Under the pieces are notes generated by a model. That model did no database searches, was not told the DNA's origin, and saw nothing but the letters and a program-made list of their open reading frames with translations. A stretch of 38,396 nucleotides of DNA from an uncultured Prevotellaceae bacterium (GTDB taxonomy: Bacteria > Bacteroidota > Bacteroidia > Bacteroidales > Muribaculaceae), in assembly GCA_900320245.1 (NCBI GenBank), contig ONRP01000030.1, positions 1 through 38,396 of the forward strand. Direction: 5' to 3'. The translations under genes were made by a program, and so were the position numbers. Positions 1 to 8,909 of the stretch are shown in pieces; the stretch's first letter is position 1; each line of letters starts with the position of its first letter.

Positions 1-91
1 AGCACTGAGCGATGGTCGGGGCCACAGCCACGTCGTGGGTGCGGCGCTTAGCGGTACGAGTCTTAGACTGTCTTCTTTTAGGATGTGCCAT
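1..91 (-). CDS. rpmF: 50S ribosomal protein L32 (partial, 3' end outside window)
   Basis: Structural protein of the large ribosomal subunit. The visible N-terminus reads MAHPKRRQSKTRTAKRRTHD, the basic Ala-His-Pro-Lys start typical of bacterial L32. About 30 of roughly 60 residues are inside the window; the rest, including any zinc-binding cysteines, lies beyond base 1. It starts 21 bp downstream of the DUF177 gene on the same strand. This DUF177-rpmF order is common across bacteria, often followed by plsX and fabH. The start is fixed by the conserved MAHPKR sequence. Confidence 0.93.
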   Translation of the reverse strand, partial: MAHPKRRQSKTRTAKRRTHDVAVAPTIAQC

Positions 92-112
92 TTTCTTGTT
101 GTTATTTAAAAA

Positions 113-655
113 TTATTGTTCTTTCAGTTTTTTAAGCGCCTCCCATCTGGGGTCGGTGCCGGTTGTTTCACTCACGTTGTCATCGTCGTCGGGGACGGCC
201 TCGGCGCGGTGTCGGTCCAGGGCGTCGAGCATGTCGGCGTTGCAGTCGTCCTCGCTCTCGTGACAGCGCGTCATCGGCAAGGCCAGCAACACGGTGTCGC
301 GCACGAGTGGCGCGGCATCCAGTTCTCGCCAGTCCGATGGCACAATCAGGAGTTCGTCGTTACTGTCGTCGACCTCGGTGCCCATTTGCTCCACGTTCAG
401 GCTATAGTCCACGTCCACCGGCAAATCCAGATCGTCGAGGCAGCGGTCACAGGGAATCGTCACTGTACCCCTGCACGAGATCTCCAGGTGGTAGGTGCTC
501 TCGCTCTTGCGTGTCACCTCGAGGGTGGCATCGACATCGGCTCGTCGCACCTCGGTCTGCTCGTCAATATTGAAAAACGACTCGTCCAGATGACATTCAA
601 CCGTATGAGTGCCAAATGGTAACGTCTTGATTTTCAATTTCAAAGCATCTACCAT
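113..655 (-). CDS. DUF177 (YceD-family) protein
   Basis: 180-residue protein of the DUF177/YceD family, whose members sit upstream of rpmF and have been linked to 23S rRNA or large-subunit maturation (family knowledge; not shown here). Seen in the sequence: the family CxxC signature in CDRCLDDLDLPV near residues 89-100, an acidic middle and C-terminal half with a DDDD run, and the conserved ending DPRWEALKKLKEQ. Length fits the family. Spacing to rpmF is 21 bp, so cotranscription is very likely. A Bacteroidetes-type promoter lies just upstream. Confidence 0.9.
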   Translation of the reverse strand: MVDALKLKIKTLPFGTHTVECHLDESFFNIDEQTEVRRADVDATLEVTRKSESTYHLEISCRGTVTIPCDRCLDDLDLPVDVDYSLNVEQMGTEVDDSNDELLIVPSDWRELDAAPLVRDTVLLALPMTRCHESEDDCNADMLDALDRHRAEAVPDDDDNVSETTGTDPRWEALKKLKEQ

Positions 656-681
656 CTCCTGATTTTTTCGTTAAAGCGCCA

Positions 682-712
682 CAAAGGTATATCAAATTCC
701 GTTAATAATCAA
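682..712 (-). promoter_or_regulatory. Bacteroidetes-type promoter of the DUF177-rpmF unit
   Basis: On the minus strand TACCTTTG (689-682) matches the -7 consensus TAnnTTTG, and TTG of the -33 box lies at 712-710 with a 20-nt spacer. The predicted start site is about 20 nt upstream of the DUF177 ATG. Confidence 0.6.
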
Positions 713-773
713 CGATTTTACGTTTTTTTTTAAGATAAGGGGTGGCACAAGGGGTTGGCGTCATCGTTGACTG

Positions 774-2015
774 TCAGGACTGCTGCTCGCCGAAGATGTG
801 GTCGTAGATGAGTTGGGTGCCGCCCAGGTGGGACTGGATGTACTGGCCGGCGGTGTTGCCGCACTTCAGGCGCAGGGGCTCGTTCTCGAGCAGGGGATCC
901 ATCGCAGCCGAGAAGGTGTCGGCATCGTGGATGCTCATCGCGCCGTCGAGGGCGATGAGGTCGGTGGCCTCCTGGAACTTGTGGTGCTTGGGACCGAAGA
1001 TGACGGGAATGCTGTAGACGGCGGCCTCGTTGATGTTGTGGATGCCGGAGCCGAATCCGCCGCCCACATAGGCAGCCTGGCCGTAGCGGTAGAGTGATGA
1101 CAGCAGGCCGAAACTGTCGATAATCAGGCAGTCGGCGCTCTCGATATTCTTGGCCGTGGCCTCGCTGTAGAAGCGTGTGGGACGCGCCAGTTTGGACATG
1201 AGCACATGCAGGCGGTGACGGTCAAACTCGTGGGGGGCGATGATGAGTTTCATCTCGCGGTGGGCGTTGAAGTAGGGGATGACGATGTCCTCGTCGGGGG
1301 GCCACGAACTGCCCATCACCAGCGTGAATTTGGCTTTCTCGACAAATTTGGCCACCAGGGGGAATTCCTTGGCTGCTGCGTACACGTCGGCCACGCGGTC
1401 GAAGCGGGTGTCGCCGGCCACAACCACGTTCTTGACACCGATGCCGGCGAGCAGTTCGCGGGACTGCTCATTCTGGACGAACAACGTGTTGAAGCACTTG
1501 AGCATCTTGCGGAACAAGCCGCCCCAAGGCTTGAAGAAGATCTGGCCCGGGCGGAAGATGGCCGAGATGATATAGGTGGGGATGCCACGGCGCTTGAGGG
1601 CGCTCAGGTAGTTGCCCCAAAATTCATACTTGACAAAGATGGCGACCGAGGGCTTGACCAGGTCCAGGAAACGTTTGACATTGCCGGGCAGGTCAAAGGG
1701 GAGATAGACCACGGTGTCGACCATGCTGAAGTTCTTGCGCACCTCGTAGCCTGAGGGGGAGAAGAACGTGAGCAGGATGCGGGCGCCGGGCTGCTCCCGC
1801 TTGATTTTCTCGATCAAGGGGCGTCCCTGCTCAAACTCGCCGAGCGACGAGGCATGTACCCAGATGTAGCCGCCGGCCGGGTCGAGTTTGCGCTGCAGGG
1901 TGCGGAAACAGCGCCGCTGGCCGCGAATCAGCAGTTTTGCTTTGCGGTTGCGTGTTGCCGCCAGGCGGACGGCGTTGCGGTAGGTGGCGACACCCAGATT
2001 GTAGAGTGGGTCCAT
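774..2015 (-). CDS. waaA: 3-deoxy-D-manno-octulosonic acid (Kdo) transferase
   Basis: Transfers Kdo from CMP-Kdo to lipid A precursor at the inner face of the cytoplasmic membrane, the first step of LPS core assembly. 413 residues, normal for the family. The N-terminal GT-B domain has the ASSLGEFEQG motif; its Glu60 falls at the position of the catalytic Glu of KdtA/WaaA. Other family features are KYEFWGNYL, the linker around NTLFVQNEQS, VVAGDTRFDRV, and in the C-terminal domain the nucleotide-binding GGGFGSGIHNINEA stretch followed by PVIFGPKHHKF. It starts 21 bp after the preceding outer membrane protein gene, so it probably ends a surE-gltX-OMP-waaA unit. No convincing terminator hairpin is visible after the stop. 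Confidence 0.96.
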   Translation of the reverse strand: MDPLYNLGVATYRNAVRLAATRNRKAKLLIRGQRRCFRTLQRKLDPAGGYIWVHASSLGEFEQGRPLIEKIKREQPGARILLTFFSPSGYEVRKNFSMVDTVVYLPFDLPGNVKRFLDLVKPSVAIFVKYEFWGNYLSALKRRGIPTYIISAIFRPGQIFFKPWGGLFRKMLKCFNTLFVQNEQSRELLAGIGVKNVVVAGDTRFDRVADVYAAAKEFPLVAKFVEKAKFTLVMGSSWPPDEDIVIPYFNAHREMKLIIAPHEFDRHRLHVLMSKLARPTRFYSEATAKNIESADCLIIDSFGLLSSLYRYGQAAYVGGGFGSGIHNINEAAVYSIPVIFGPKHHKFQEATDLIALDGAMSIHDADTFSAAMDPLLENEPLRLKCGNTAGQYIQSHLGGTQLIYDHIFGEQQS

Positions 2016-2036
2016 AGTCGGGTCTTGCGTTGATGG

Positions 2037-3089
2037 TTAGTGTTTGGTTTTGGCTGCCTTCCACAGGCAGTTGTCGAGGTAGAAACGGCAGGTGAACTGC
2101 TGCCAGAATCCTGTGAACTTGTCGGTGGCGTGGTAGGCCAACGACAGGGCCATGTCCACGTACTGGTTGCTCAGGATGTGGCCGATGAGGTCGGTGCGGC
2201 TGTATACCTTGTGGTTGAAGTACGGGTCACCCAGGTTGAGCAGGCTGCCATGCTGCGGGTAGAGCGGCATCAGGGCCTTGCCGGCGTAGAAGGTCTCGTC
2301 GACCTGCAGCCAGCGCCATCGTGCCGTAGCCGTAGTGAGCAGTCCTGCCTGGTTGAGCCATTTCATGTCGCCGCGGTCGCGTTCCATGGTAATGAGAGCC
2401 CCGGCATCGAAGCGCAGCGAGTCGAGCGCGGTGCGATGTGACAGGTCGAGCCCCAGCATGGGGTTGATGAGGATGTCATCGTTGACGTGCTGGTACTCTT
2501 TGCCGACGTTCGACATGGCCAAGTGGCTGTACTGCAGGTGTCCGCCCAGCCTGAAGGGGCCTGCCACGCGCCAGTCGGTGTTGACCATGACGGTGAAGGC
2601 CTCGCGGCGGACGTCGGTCGGTATCTGGCGCCAGTCCACGGCCACTTCGGTATAACCGGCGGGCTTGATGAACTGTGCCATGATGCCGCGCACGTTAGGC
2701 TGGCAATAGTCGAGCGAGTCGCTCCACATGTATCGCGTCGCGCGCTGCACCATGAGCGTGCGGGGGAACATGCCGGCCGTCACATGCCATCCGTTGTCGC
2801 CATTGTAGCGGTAGTAGAGCGTAGGCAAGACCTTGAAGCCGCTCATCTCGTCGGTCATGGGCTGATACCATGCCACACCGCCCTTGAGCACGTGGGCACG
2901 GTCGTTGAGCGAAATGCCCACTTCGGGGGCGAGGCGGGTGAATATGAACGTCTGGGCGGGCGTGTATACATCGCCGCCCTCGCGGTTGTTAATCACCACG
3001 TTCGCGTCGATGCTCCATTCCACCTCTTGCGCGGCAAGAGGCGAAATGGTGGCAATGGTGAGCAATATGGCCGTCAGCCATTTAAGCAT
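2037..3089 (-). CDS. Putative outer membrane beta-barrel protein, unknown function
   Basis: 350 residues from the ATG at 3089. This start was chosen because it opens a clean signal peptide ([20 protein letters not shown], cleavage near AQEVEW). The open frame extends further upstream, but only antisense-like into gltX coding sequence in another frame. The ATG overlaps the gltX stop by 8 bp (ATGCTTAA), suggesting translational coupling. The mature part has alternating polar/aromatic segments ([26 protein letters not shown]) and a late [16 protein letters not shown] segment, as expected of outer membrane barrels, but I recognise no named family. Placement between gltX and waaA points to an envelope protein; the function is unknown. 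Confidence 0.8.
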   Translation of the reverse strand: MLKWLTAILLTIATISPLAAQEVEWSIDANVVINNREGGDVYTPAQTFIFTRLAPEVGISLNDRAHVLKGGVAWYQPMTDEMSGFKVLPTLYYRYNGDNGWHVTAGMFPRTLMVQRATRYMWSDSLDYCQPNVRGIMAQFIKPAGYTEVAVDWRQIPTDVRREAFTVMVNTDWRVAGPFRLGGHLQYSHLAMSNVGKEYQHVNDDILINPMLGLDLSHRTALDSLRFDAGALITMERDRGDMKWLNQAGLLTTATARWRWLQVDETFYAGKALMPLYPQHGSLLNLGDPYFNHKVYSRTDLIGHILSNQYVDMALSLAYHATDKFTGFWQQFTCRFYLDNCLWKAAKTKH

Positions 3090-4620
3090 CGGCGGGCAAT
3101 TGGATGTTCTGGATGCCGGCATTGATGCGGGCGATGGTCTCGTCGCGTCCCAGCAGTTGGGTGATGTCGAACATGTGCGGGCCACGGCATTCGCCCACCA
3201 CGGTGAGACGGAAGGCATTCATCACGTTGCCCTTGTGCAGGCCATTCTTGTCAATCCAGTCCATGACGAGGGCTTCGCAGGCTTGGCTGTCCTCGAAGTC
3301 GGCCGTCTCGAGCAGGGCGATGAGTTGTCGCATGAGTTCGGGCGTCTCGGGTTTCCAGCGCTTGCGGATGTCCTTTTCGCTGTAGGCGTTGGGACGGATG
3401 AAGAAGAAGTCGGCCTGGTCCCACAGGTCGCCCACGAAGTTGGCGCGGCTCTTGACCAGCGCTACCACGCGGGTGATGTATTCGTCGCTGAAGTTCTCGA
3501 CGTTCACGCCATGTTGCTCGAGCACGGGCTTGAACAGTTCGGCCAGTTCCTTGTCGTCCATATTCATCAGGTACTCGTGGTTGAACCACTTGCCCTTCTC
3601 GAAGTCAAACTTGGCACCCTTGCGCGAGCAGTGGTCGATAGAGAATTCCTTGATGAGTTCGTCCATCGAGAAGATTTCGCGGTCATCGCCGGGATTCCAG
3701 CCCAACAGGGCCAGGAAGTTGACCACGGCCTTGGGCAGGTAGCCGGCCTCGCGGTAACCGCTGGAGCGCTCACCGCTCTTGGGGTCATGCCAGTCGAGGG
3801 GGAACACGGGGAAACCCAGACGGTCGCCGTCGCGCTTGCTCAGTTTGCCCTTGCCGTCGGGCTTGAGCAGCAGCGGCAGGTGCACAAACTCGGGCATGGT
3901 GTCCTCCCAGCCGAAGGCTTGGTACAGCAGCACGTGCAGCGGGGCACTGGGCAACCACTCCTCGCCGCGGATGACGTGTGACACCTCCATGAGGTGGTCG
4001 TCGACGATGTTGGCCAGGTGGTAGGTGGGCAGGTCGTCGGCACTCTTGTAGAGCACCTTGTCATCGAGGATTGACGAGTTGATGGTTACGTCGCCGCGCA
4101 ACAGGTCGTGTACCACCACGTCCTGGTCGGGTTCGATGCGGAAGCGCACCACCCATTTGGCGCCCTGGTCCATGAGGGCCTTGACCTCCTCAGGCGGCAG
4201 TGACAGCGAGTTGCGCATCATGCCGCGGGTGCGTGCGTCATACTGGAAATTCTTGATTTCCTGACGTTTGGCCTCAAGTTCCTCGGGGGTGTCGAAGGCA
4301 TAATAGGCCTTGCCGGCGTCGATGAGTTGCTGCGTGTACTTGCGGTACAGGTCGCGGCGCTCGCTCTGCTTGTAGGGGCCGTAGTTGCCGCCCTCTCGCA
4401 CGCCCTCGTCGATGCCGATGCCCAGCCAGTTCAGGGCCTCGTTGATATACTCCTCGGCGCCGGGCACAAAGCGTGTGCTGTCGGTGTCCTCGATACGCAG
4501 GATCATATCGCCGCCGTGCTGGCGGGCAAACAGGTAGTTATACAGCGCGGTGCGCACGCCGCCGATGTGCAGCGGTCCGGTGGGTGATGGCGCAAAGCGC
4601 ACTCTTACTCTTCGTTCCAT
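3082..4620 (-). CDS. gltX: Glutamyl-tRNA synthetase
   Basis: Class I aminoacyl-tRNA synthetase charging tRNA-Glu (cytoplasmic). 512 residues. The N-terminal Rossmann domain carries [20 protein letters not shown] with the HIGH-type motif at residues 18-21, and the KMSKS-type loop is [14 protein letters not shown] at about 257-270. [18 protein letters not shown] before it is a family hallmark. The C-terminal half is the anticodon-binding helical domain. The frame ends 8 bp inside the next gene. The gap to surE upstream is 62 bp of AT-rich DNA with no TAnnTTTG box, so transcription may come from the surE promoter. In many Bacteroidetes a GltX-type enzyme with glutaminyl-tRNA synthetase elsewhere is the norm, so I see no reason to call it non-discriminating. 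Confidence 0.97.
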   Translation of the reverse strand: MERRVRVRFAPSPTGPLHIGGVRTALYNYLFARQHGGDMILRIEDTDSTRFVPGAEEYINEALNWLGIGIDEGVREGGNYGPYKQSERRDLYRKYTQQLIDAGKAYYAFDTPEELEAKRQEIKNFQYDARTRGMMRNSLSLPPEEVKALMDQGAKWVVRFRIEPDQDVVVHDLLRGDVTINSSILDDKVLYKSADDLPTYHLANIVDDHLMEVSHVIRGEEWLPSAPLHVLLYQAFGWEDTMPEFVHLPLLLKPDGKGKLSKRDGDRLGFPVFPLDWHDPKSGERSSGYREAGYLPKAVVNFLALLGWNPGDDREIFSMDELIKEFSIDHCSRKGAKFDFEKGKWFNHEYLMNMDDKELAELFKPVLEQHGVNVENFSDEYITRVVALVKSRANFVGDLWDQADFFFIRPNAYSEKDIRKRWKPETPELMRQLIALLETADFEDSQACEALVMDWIDKNGLHKGNVMNAFRLTVVGECRGPHMFDITQLLGRDETIARINAGIQNIQLPADA

Positions 4621-4682
4621 GTGATTGATGTCTTATATATATTATTTAATGTAATGTTCGTTTTGGCATTGCGGCCCAGGTG

Positions 4683-5456
4683 TCAGAGCAGCAGGTCGGA
4701 AATCTGCTGCATCGACGCGAAGTCGGTTTGGTCGACGTGGGTAGGCGTCACGGTCACGTAGCCGCGCTGCAGCCAGTAGTAGTCGGTGAGGCCCTCGTCC
4801 TTGTCGGCAATTTCAAACTCGCCCGTGAGCCAGTAGTAGTCGCGGCCCGTGGGGTCCACGCGGTGCTCCCACTCGTTGACCCAGCGCCCCATGTCGCCGG
4901 TGGTCACCTTCATGCCGTTGAAGGGGCTCTCCATCTTGGGGATGTTGACGTTGAGGCACACATCCTTGGGCAGGCCGCCCTTGAGCACCCGCTCGGTCAC
5001 ATGCTTGACGACGGGCTCGCACACGCTGGTGTCGGCATCGGCGCTGTAGTCGCCATAGGAGAAGGCCACCGAGGGCACGCCATGCAGGATGCCTTCAAAG
5101 ACGCAGGCCATCGTGCCGCTGTAGAGCGTGTTCAGTCCGCTGTTGTAGCCGTGGTTGATGCCGGCGAGCACCAGGTCGGGCATGTTGTCGGCCATGAGTT
5201 GGCTCAGCGCGAGTTTCACGCAGTCGGCCGGTGTGCCTGTGGCCAGATAGGCGGTGAAGCCGGGCTCCTGGGCGATGCGCGTCGTGCGCACGGGGTTGAC
5301 AAACGTGATGGCGCTGGCCTTGCCGCTCTGGTGCACGGCAGGCGCGACGACAAACACGTCGCCCAGCGTGCGGGCCACCTTGATGAGCGACTGGATGCCG
5401 TTGTAGTTGTAGCCGTCATCGTTGCTGATGAGGATGAGAGGTCTGTTCTTGTCCAT
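4683..5456 (-). CDS. surE: 5'/3'-nucleotidase SurE
   Basis: Metal-dependent phosphatase of nucleoside 5'- and 3'-monophosphates, acting in the cytoplasm. 257 residues. The metal-binding SNDDGYNYNGIQSL motif is at residues 11-24 (Asp13, Asp14). VHQSGKASAITF, ATGTPADCVKLAL and GINHGYNSG (a second metal/active-site block) follow, in the standard SurE order. The start directly before MDKNRPLILISNDDG is conventional. It is first in a probable minus-strand unit with gltX, the barrel protein and waaA, and is transcribed divergently from nagB. Confidence 0.96.
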   Translation of the reverse strand: MDKNRPLILISNDDGYNYNGIQSLIKVARTLGDVFVVAPAVHQSGKASAITFVNPVRTTRIAQEPGFTAYLATGTPADCVKLALSQLMADNMPDLVLAGINHGYNSGLNTLYSGTMACVFEGILHGVPSVAFSYGDYSADADTSVCEPVVKHVTERVLKGGLPKDVCLNVNIPKMESPFNGMKVTTGDMGRWVNEWEHRVDPTGRDYYWLTGEFEIADKDEGLTDYYWLQRGYVTVTPTHVDQTDFASMQQISDLLL

Positions 5457-5482
5457 TTGACAGGTTCACATTATTTTGGCCG

Positions 5483-5490
5483 CAAAGTTA
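5483..5490 (-). promoter_or_regulatory. surE promoter -7 box
   Basis: The minus strand reads TAACTTTG, an exact TAnnTTTG match, 26 bp upstream of the surE ATG. No clear TTTG -33 box is present at 19-20 nt spacing. The same octamer occurs on the plus strand at 5523-5530 for nagB. Confidence 0.5.
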
Positions 5491-5522
5491 CTATTTTTTA
5501 TGGAGATTTCGCAGAAATGGGT

Positions 5523-5530
5523 TAACTTTG
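5523..5530 (+). promoter_or_regulatory. nagB promoter -7 box
   Basis: TAACTTTG matches TAnnTTTG 34 bp upstream of the nagB ATG. The -33 region is only T-rich. It lies 32 bp from the oppositely oriented, identical surE octamer, so the two genes share a short divergent promoter region. Confidence 0.5.
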
Positions 5531-5564
5531 CCATGTCAAAATACATCAAATTAATAATTGAATT

Positions 5565-6374
5565 ATGAGACTGATTATTGAACCGGATTATGAGAATGTG
5601 TCGAAGTGGGCGGCCCGTTTTGTGGCTAAGCGCATCAATGATGCCTGCCCCACGGCCGAAAAACCCTTCAAACTGGGATGCCCCACGGGCAGTTCGCCCC
5701 TGGGCATGTACCGTGAACTCATTGAGATGAACAAAGCCGGTAAGGTGTCCTTCCAGAACGTCATCACGTTCAATATGGATGAATACTGCAACCTGCCCGA
5801 GGATCACCCCGAGAGTTACCACTCGTTCATGTGGAACAACTTCTTCTCGCACATCGATATCCGTCCCGAGAACGTCAATATCCTGAACGGCAACGCCGAG
5901 GATCTGGTCAAGGAGTGTGCCGACTATGAGGCCCGCATCCGTGCCGCCGGCGGCATCGACCTGTTCATGGGCGGTGTGGGCCCCGATGGTCACATCGCCT
6001 TCAACGAGCCGGGTTCGTCGCTCACGTCACGCACCCGCCAGAAGACGCTCACCCAGGATACCATCATCGCCAACAGCCGCTTCTTTGACGGCGACCTGAA
6101 CAAGGTGCCCAAGACTGCCCTCACCGTGGGCGTCGGCACCGTGATGGATGCCCGCGAGGTGATGATTATCGTCAATGGCCATGCCAAGGCGCGCGCCCTG
6201 CAGCAGGCTATCGAGGGTGGCGTGTCGCACATGTGCACCCTGAGTGCACTGCAGATGCATCCCCATGCCGTCATCATCGCCGACGAGATGGCCGTTGATG
6301 AACTCAAGGTGAGCACCTACCGCTACTTCAAGGACATCGAGGCCCACAACCTCGACCCCGACACCTTGCTGTAA
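5565..6374 (+). CDS. nagB: Glucosamine-6-phosphate deaminase
   Basis: Converts glucosamine-6-phosphate to fructose-6-phosphate and ammonia, linking amino-sugar breakdown to glycolysis. 269 residues, close to the 266 of E. coli NagB, and the catalytic residues fall at the same numbers: Asp72 in NMDEYCNL, Asp141, His143 and Glu148 in [14 protein letters not shown]. The phosphate-binding loop is [12 protein letters not shown] (residues 38-49). It is a single gene with its own promoter and a strong terminator 25 bp after the stop, not clustered with nagA or transporters. The C-terminus reads [14 protein letters not shown], as in other NagB proteins. Confidence 0.97.
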   Translation: MRLIIEPDYENVSKWAARFVAKRINDACPTAEKPFKLGCPTGSSPLGMYRELIEMNKAGKVSFQNVITFNMDEYCNLPEDHPESYHSFMWNNFFSHIDIRPENVNILNGNAEDLVKECADYEARIRAAGGIDLFMGGVGPDGHIAFNEPGSSLTSRTRQKTLTQDTIIANSRFFDGDLNKVPKTALTVGVGTVMDAREVMIIVNGHAKARALQQAIEGGVSHMCTLSALQMHPHAVIIADEMAVDELKVSTYRYFKDIEAHNLDPDTLL

Positions 6375-6399
6375 ACGCCATAACAGGTGAGAATATAAC

Positions 6400-6438
6400 A
6401 ATGCTGGCAGGTCGCGGGACCTGCCAGCATTATATTTT
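6400..6438 (+). terminator. Rho-independent terminator of nagB
   Basis: A perfect 14-bp stem (6400-6413 with 6418-6431) closes a 4-nt loop, GCGG, and is followed by TATATTTTT. It lies 25 bp past the nagB stop. Confidence 0.9.
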
Positions 6439-6451
6439 TGCCCGATTAGGG

Positions 6452-6491
6452 ACAAAAAGAAAGCTGCTCAACCCTCGCGGGTGAACAGCTT
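6452..6491 (-). terminator. Terminator of the small lipoprotein gene
   Basis: Read on the minus strand, AAGCTGTTCACCC pairs with GGGTTGAGCAGCTT around a GCGA loop (6491-6461), followed by TCTTTTTG. It starts 23 bp after the lipoprotein stop and lies back to back with the nagB terminator. Confidence 0.85.
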
Positions 6492-6514
6492 CAAACGTTC
6501 TGTAAAGCCTTTGC

Positions 6515-6778
6515 TTACTTGGCGGGCTGCTCTTCAGCCTTCTGCTCCTCGGCGGGAGCCTGCTCGGTAGCGGCAGCGTCAGTGGCGGGAGCCTGCTCAC
6601 CTTCCTTAACCTCGGTACCCTCAGCGGCGGGAGCCTGCTCAGCGTTCTCAACGGGAGCGGGGGTTACCTGCTCGGTAGCGGTGGTGTCCTGAGCGTTCTC
6701 AGTGTTCTCAGCCTTCTGTTCGCATGAAGCCATGCACATAGCAGCGATAACGGCAAAAGCCAAAACTAACTTCTTCAT
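6515..6778 (-). CDS. Small acidic lipoprotein with EQAPA repeats
   Basis: 87 residues from the ATG at 6778, chosen because MKKLVLAFAVIAAMCMASC is a textbook lipoprotein signal with Cys at the lipobox. The longer upstream frame has no sensible N-terminus. The mature part is low-complexity, almost entirely Glu, Ala, Pro, Thr and Gln, with repeated units such as EQAPA, ATEQ and EEQ. This suggests an extended, disordered, negatively charged tail tethered to a membrane. No enzymatic domain. Such tiny Ala/Pro/Glu-rich lipoproteins are common in Bacteroidales, but I know of no assigned role. The gene has its own promoter and terminator. Confidence 0.8.
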   Translation of the reverse strand: MKKLVLAFAVIAAMCMASCEQKAENTENAQDTTATEQVTPAPVENAEQAPAAEGTEVKEGEQAPATDAAATEQAPAEEQKAEEQPAK

Positions 6779-6833
6779 TTCTTTGTAAAATTTAAATAAT
6801 AAAACAATTAATATTCGTTGTTGAAATCGGCTG

Positions 6834-6863
6834 CAAAGGTATAACAAAAATTTCACCTGCAAA
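6834..6863 (-). promoter_or_regulatory. Promoter of the small lipoprotein gene
   Basis: Minus-strand TTTG (6863-6860), an 18-nt spacer and TACCTTTG (6841-6834) fit the Bacteroidetes consensus. The implied 5' leader is about 50 nt and very AT-rich. Confidence 0.65.
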
Positions 6864-6943
6864 CTTTTTTCGGTTTTTTTTTGCAAGAATTTTCAGACCG
6901 GTTTTTTGTCAGAGATCGATTTTTGGTGTTTAACATGTTGATA

Positions 6944-6994
6944 ATCAGATAAAAATATTAACGAACACCGCCAACGCGGCATTCGTTAATATTT
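6944..6994 (-). terminator. Terminator of the acyl-CoA synthetase gene
   Basis: A 13-bp perfect outer stem (6953-6965 with 6982-6994) and an inner CCGC/GCGG helix form a long hairpin. On the minus strand it is followed by TTATCTG in a T-rich context. A second hairpin (AGGGCCAAA near 7012 with TTTGGCCC near 7039) lies directly after the stop codon and lacks a T-tract. Confidence 0.65.
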
Positions 6995-7047
6995 GTTAAG
7001 AACGTGTATATAGGGCCAAAGAAACGTGATTTTTGGCCCCTGTACTA

Positions 7048-8712
7048 TCAGTTGCTGTAGAGGTAGCGCTTGATGCTGCGTTTGGGTGTCTTGTCAAATT
7101 CGGTAGCCATCAGTTGGATCTTGGCGATTCGCTCATAGGGGGCTACGAGTTTGTTGAGTTCGGTGCGTATCTCCTCCATCAGGTCAGGCAGTTTGTCGCG
7201 TGTAACGCCCAACTGGTCCATGGCGTCGTAGTCGGGATAGACGAGGGCGACAAGTTTGCCCTCGCGCATGACGACGAGGCTCTCGCTCACGTAGAGCATG
7301 TTGTTGAGTTTGGCCTCGATTTCCTCGGGGTAGATATTCTGTCCGCTGGAACTCAGCAGCATGGTCTTCAATCGTCCCCTTATAAATAATGTGCCGTCGG
7401 CATTCAGGGTACCCATGTCGCCGGTGTGCAGCCATCCGTCCTCGTGGAGCACCTTGTCGGTGGCCTCGCTGTTGTGGAAATAGCCCTGCATGACGTTCTC
7501 GCCGCGCAGGCAGATTTCGCCGGGGATGTTCTCGGGGTCATCGCTCAGGATCTTGCACTCCATGATGCCGGGCAGGATGCGTCCGGCGCTGTGGGGCACG
7601 AACTCGCGCCACGGGGTGTGGCTCACCAGCGGTCCGCACTCGGTCATGCCGTAGCCCACGGTGAAGGGGAACTTGATCTTGTAGAGGAAGTCCTCGACCT
7701 CGGCGTTGAACGGGGCACCGCCGACGATGACCTCCTCAAACTCGCCACCGAAGGCCTCGATGAGTTTGTTGCGTATCTGGCTGTAGATGCGGCGGTCCAG
7801 ATAGGGGACAGCCAGGGCCCAGCGCAATGCGCCCTTGCTGATCATGGGCACAATCATCTTGCTGTAGATTTTCTCGAGCACCAGGGGCACGGTGAACACC
7901 ACGTTGGGCTTGATCTCGGCCATGGCCTTGACCAGGATTTTGGGCGACGGGATGCGTCCCAGCAGCGTGATGTGCGAGCCGACGGCCAGCGGGGTGAGCA
8001 TATCGAAGGCGCAGCCAAAGGCGTGTGCCAGCGGCAGGAAGGCCAGGTCGCGCGTCCCTTTGTAGTGCAGTTGCGAATTGATGCCGTAGACGACGTTACC
8101 GGCCAGGTTGTTGGCCGTGAGCATCACACCCTTGGAGAAGCCTGTCGTGCCCGACGTGTAGTTGATCTCGACCAGCGCGTCGTTGGGGATGTCGGCATAG
8201 TGGATGTGGTTGCGGTAGAAGCCGTCGCCGTATTTCGTCTTAAAGGCATCTTCGAGCCCGGCCATAGCCTTGGCTACCATGTCCTCGCCCTCCTTCTCGG
8301 CCAGGAGTTTCTTGTCCTCGAGTTGGATGACAGCGCGCACGCGGGGCATCTTGTCAAACTCCAGGTTCTCCCAGATGCTCTTGCTGATGAACAGCATGGT
8401 GGCCTCGCTGTGGTTGATGATGTGCTGTGCGTCGGCGGGGTTGAACTCCTGCAGGATGGGCACGATGACGGCGCCGTAGGTGATGGTTCCCATGAAGACA
8501 ATCACCCAGTTGGGGATGTTCTTGCCGATGAGGGCGATGCGGTCGCCCTTCTTGACGCCGCAGTTCTCGAACAGCAGATGTAACTTGGCGATGTTGCGTG
8601 CAAAGTCGCCGTAGGTCAGTTTCTCGCCGGTGTTATAATCGGTCAGTGCGGGCAGTTCCCAATTGTCGATGAAACTGCGCTCATAAATCTTGATCAGGTT
8701 TTCCTTCATCAT
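7048..8712 (-). CDS. AMP-binding long-chain acyl-CoA synthetase family protein
   Basis: Adenylate-forming enzyme expected to activate a fatty acid with ATP and pass it to CoA. About 554 residues from MMKENLIKIYERS; the start could be 8709, one codon later. The ATP-binding P-loop is YTSGTTGFSKGVML, followed by PLAHAFGCAF, the adenine-binding GGAPFN, the GYGMTECGPLVSH motif, GWLHTGDMG with the ribose-binding Asp, and near the C-terminus SSGQNIYPEEIE and the likely catalytic Lys in DKTPKRSIKRYL. Sequence further upstream in frame includes the promoter, so it is not coding. It is a single gene with its own promoter and terminator. The substrate chain length cannot be read from the sequence. Confidence 0.9.
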   Translation of the reverse strand: MMKENLIKIYERSFIDNWELPALTDYNTGEKLTYGDFARNIAKLHLLFENCGVKKGDRIALIGKNIPNWVIVFMGTITYGAVIVPILQEFNPADAQHIINHSEATMLFISKSIWENLEFDKMPRVRAVIQLEDKKLLAEKEGEDMVAKAMAGLEDAFKTKYGDGFYRNHIHYADIPNDALVEINYTSGTTGFSKGVMLTANNLAGNVVYGINSQLHYKGTRDLAFLPLAHAFGCAFDMLTPLAVGSHITLLGRIPSPKILVKAMAEIKPNVVFTVPLVLEKIYSKMIVPMISKGALRWALAVPYLDRRIYSQIRNKLIEAFGGEFEEVIVGGAPFNAEVEDFLYKIKFPFTVGYGMTECGPLVSHTPWREFVPHSAGRILPGIMECKILSDDPENIPGEICLRGENVMQGYFHNSEATDKVLHEDGWLHTGDMGTLNADGTLFIRGRLKTMLLSSSGQNIYPEEIEAKLNNMLYVSESLVVMREGKLVALVYPDYDAMDQLGVTRDKLPDLMEEIRTELNKLVAPYERIAKIQLMATEFDKTPKRSIKRYLYSN

Positions 8713-8734
8713 GGGCGTATAGGGATTTTGACTG

Positions 8735-8765
8735 CAAAGATACTGCTTGCCGAAAACAAAACAAA
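8735..8765 (-). promoter_or_regulatory. Promoter of the acyl-CoA synthetase gene
   Basis: Minus-strand TTTG (8765-8762), a 19-nt spacer and TATCTTTG (8742-8735) make a near-ideal Bacteroidetes promoter 22 bp upstream of the start. Confidence 0.75.
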
Positions 8766-8819
8766 GGAATTGGGCCCTTTTTTTGTTCAGACGACACTGG
8801 CCCGGTGGCCACGATGGCA

Positions 8820-8853
8820 AAAACAATTGATGCGGCCCGAGTGTGGCCGCATC
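8820..8853 (-). terminator. Terminator after DUF4919
   Basis: A 9-bp perfect stem, GATGCGGCC (8829-8837) with GGCCGCATC (8845-8853), has a 7-nt loop. On the minus strand it is followed by AATTGTTTTTG. It lies 56 bp past the DUF4919 stop. Confidence 0.8.
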
Positions 8854-8909
8854 CCATAGCCCAGGCAGAACAACGCCTGCAAAAGGGCCGACAGTATGTC
8901 TTGGGTGGG

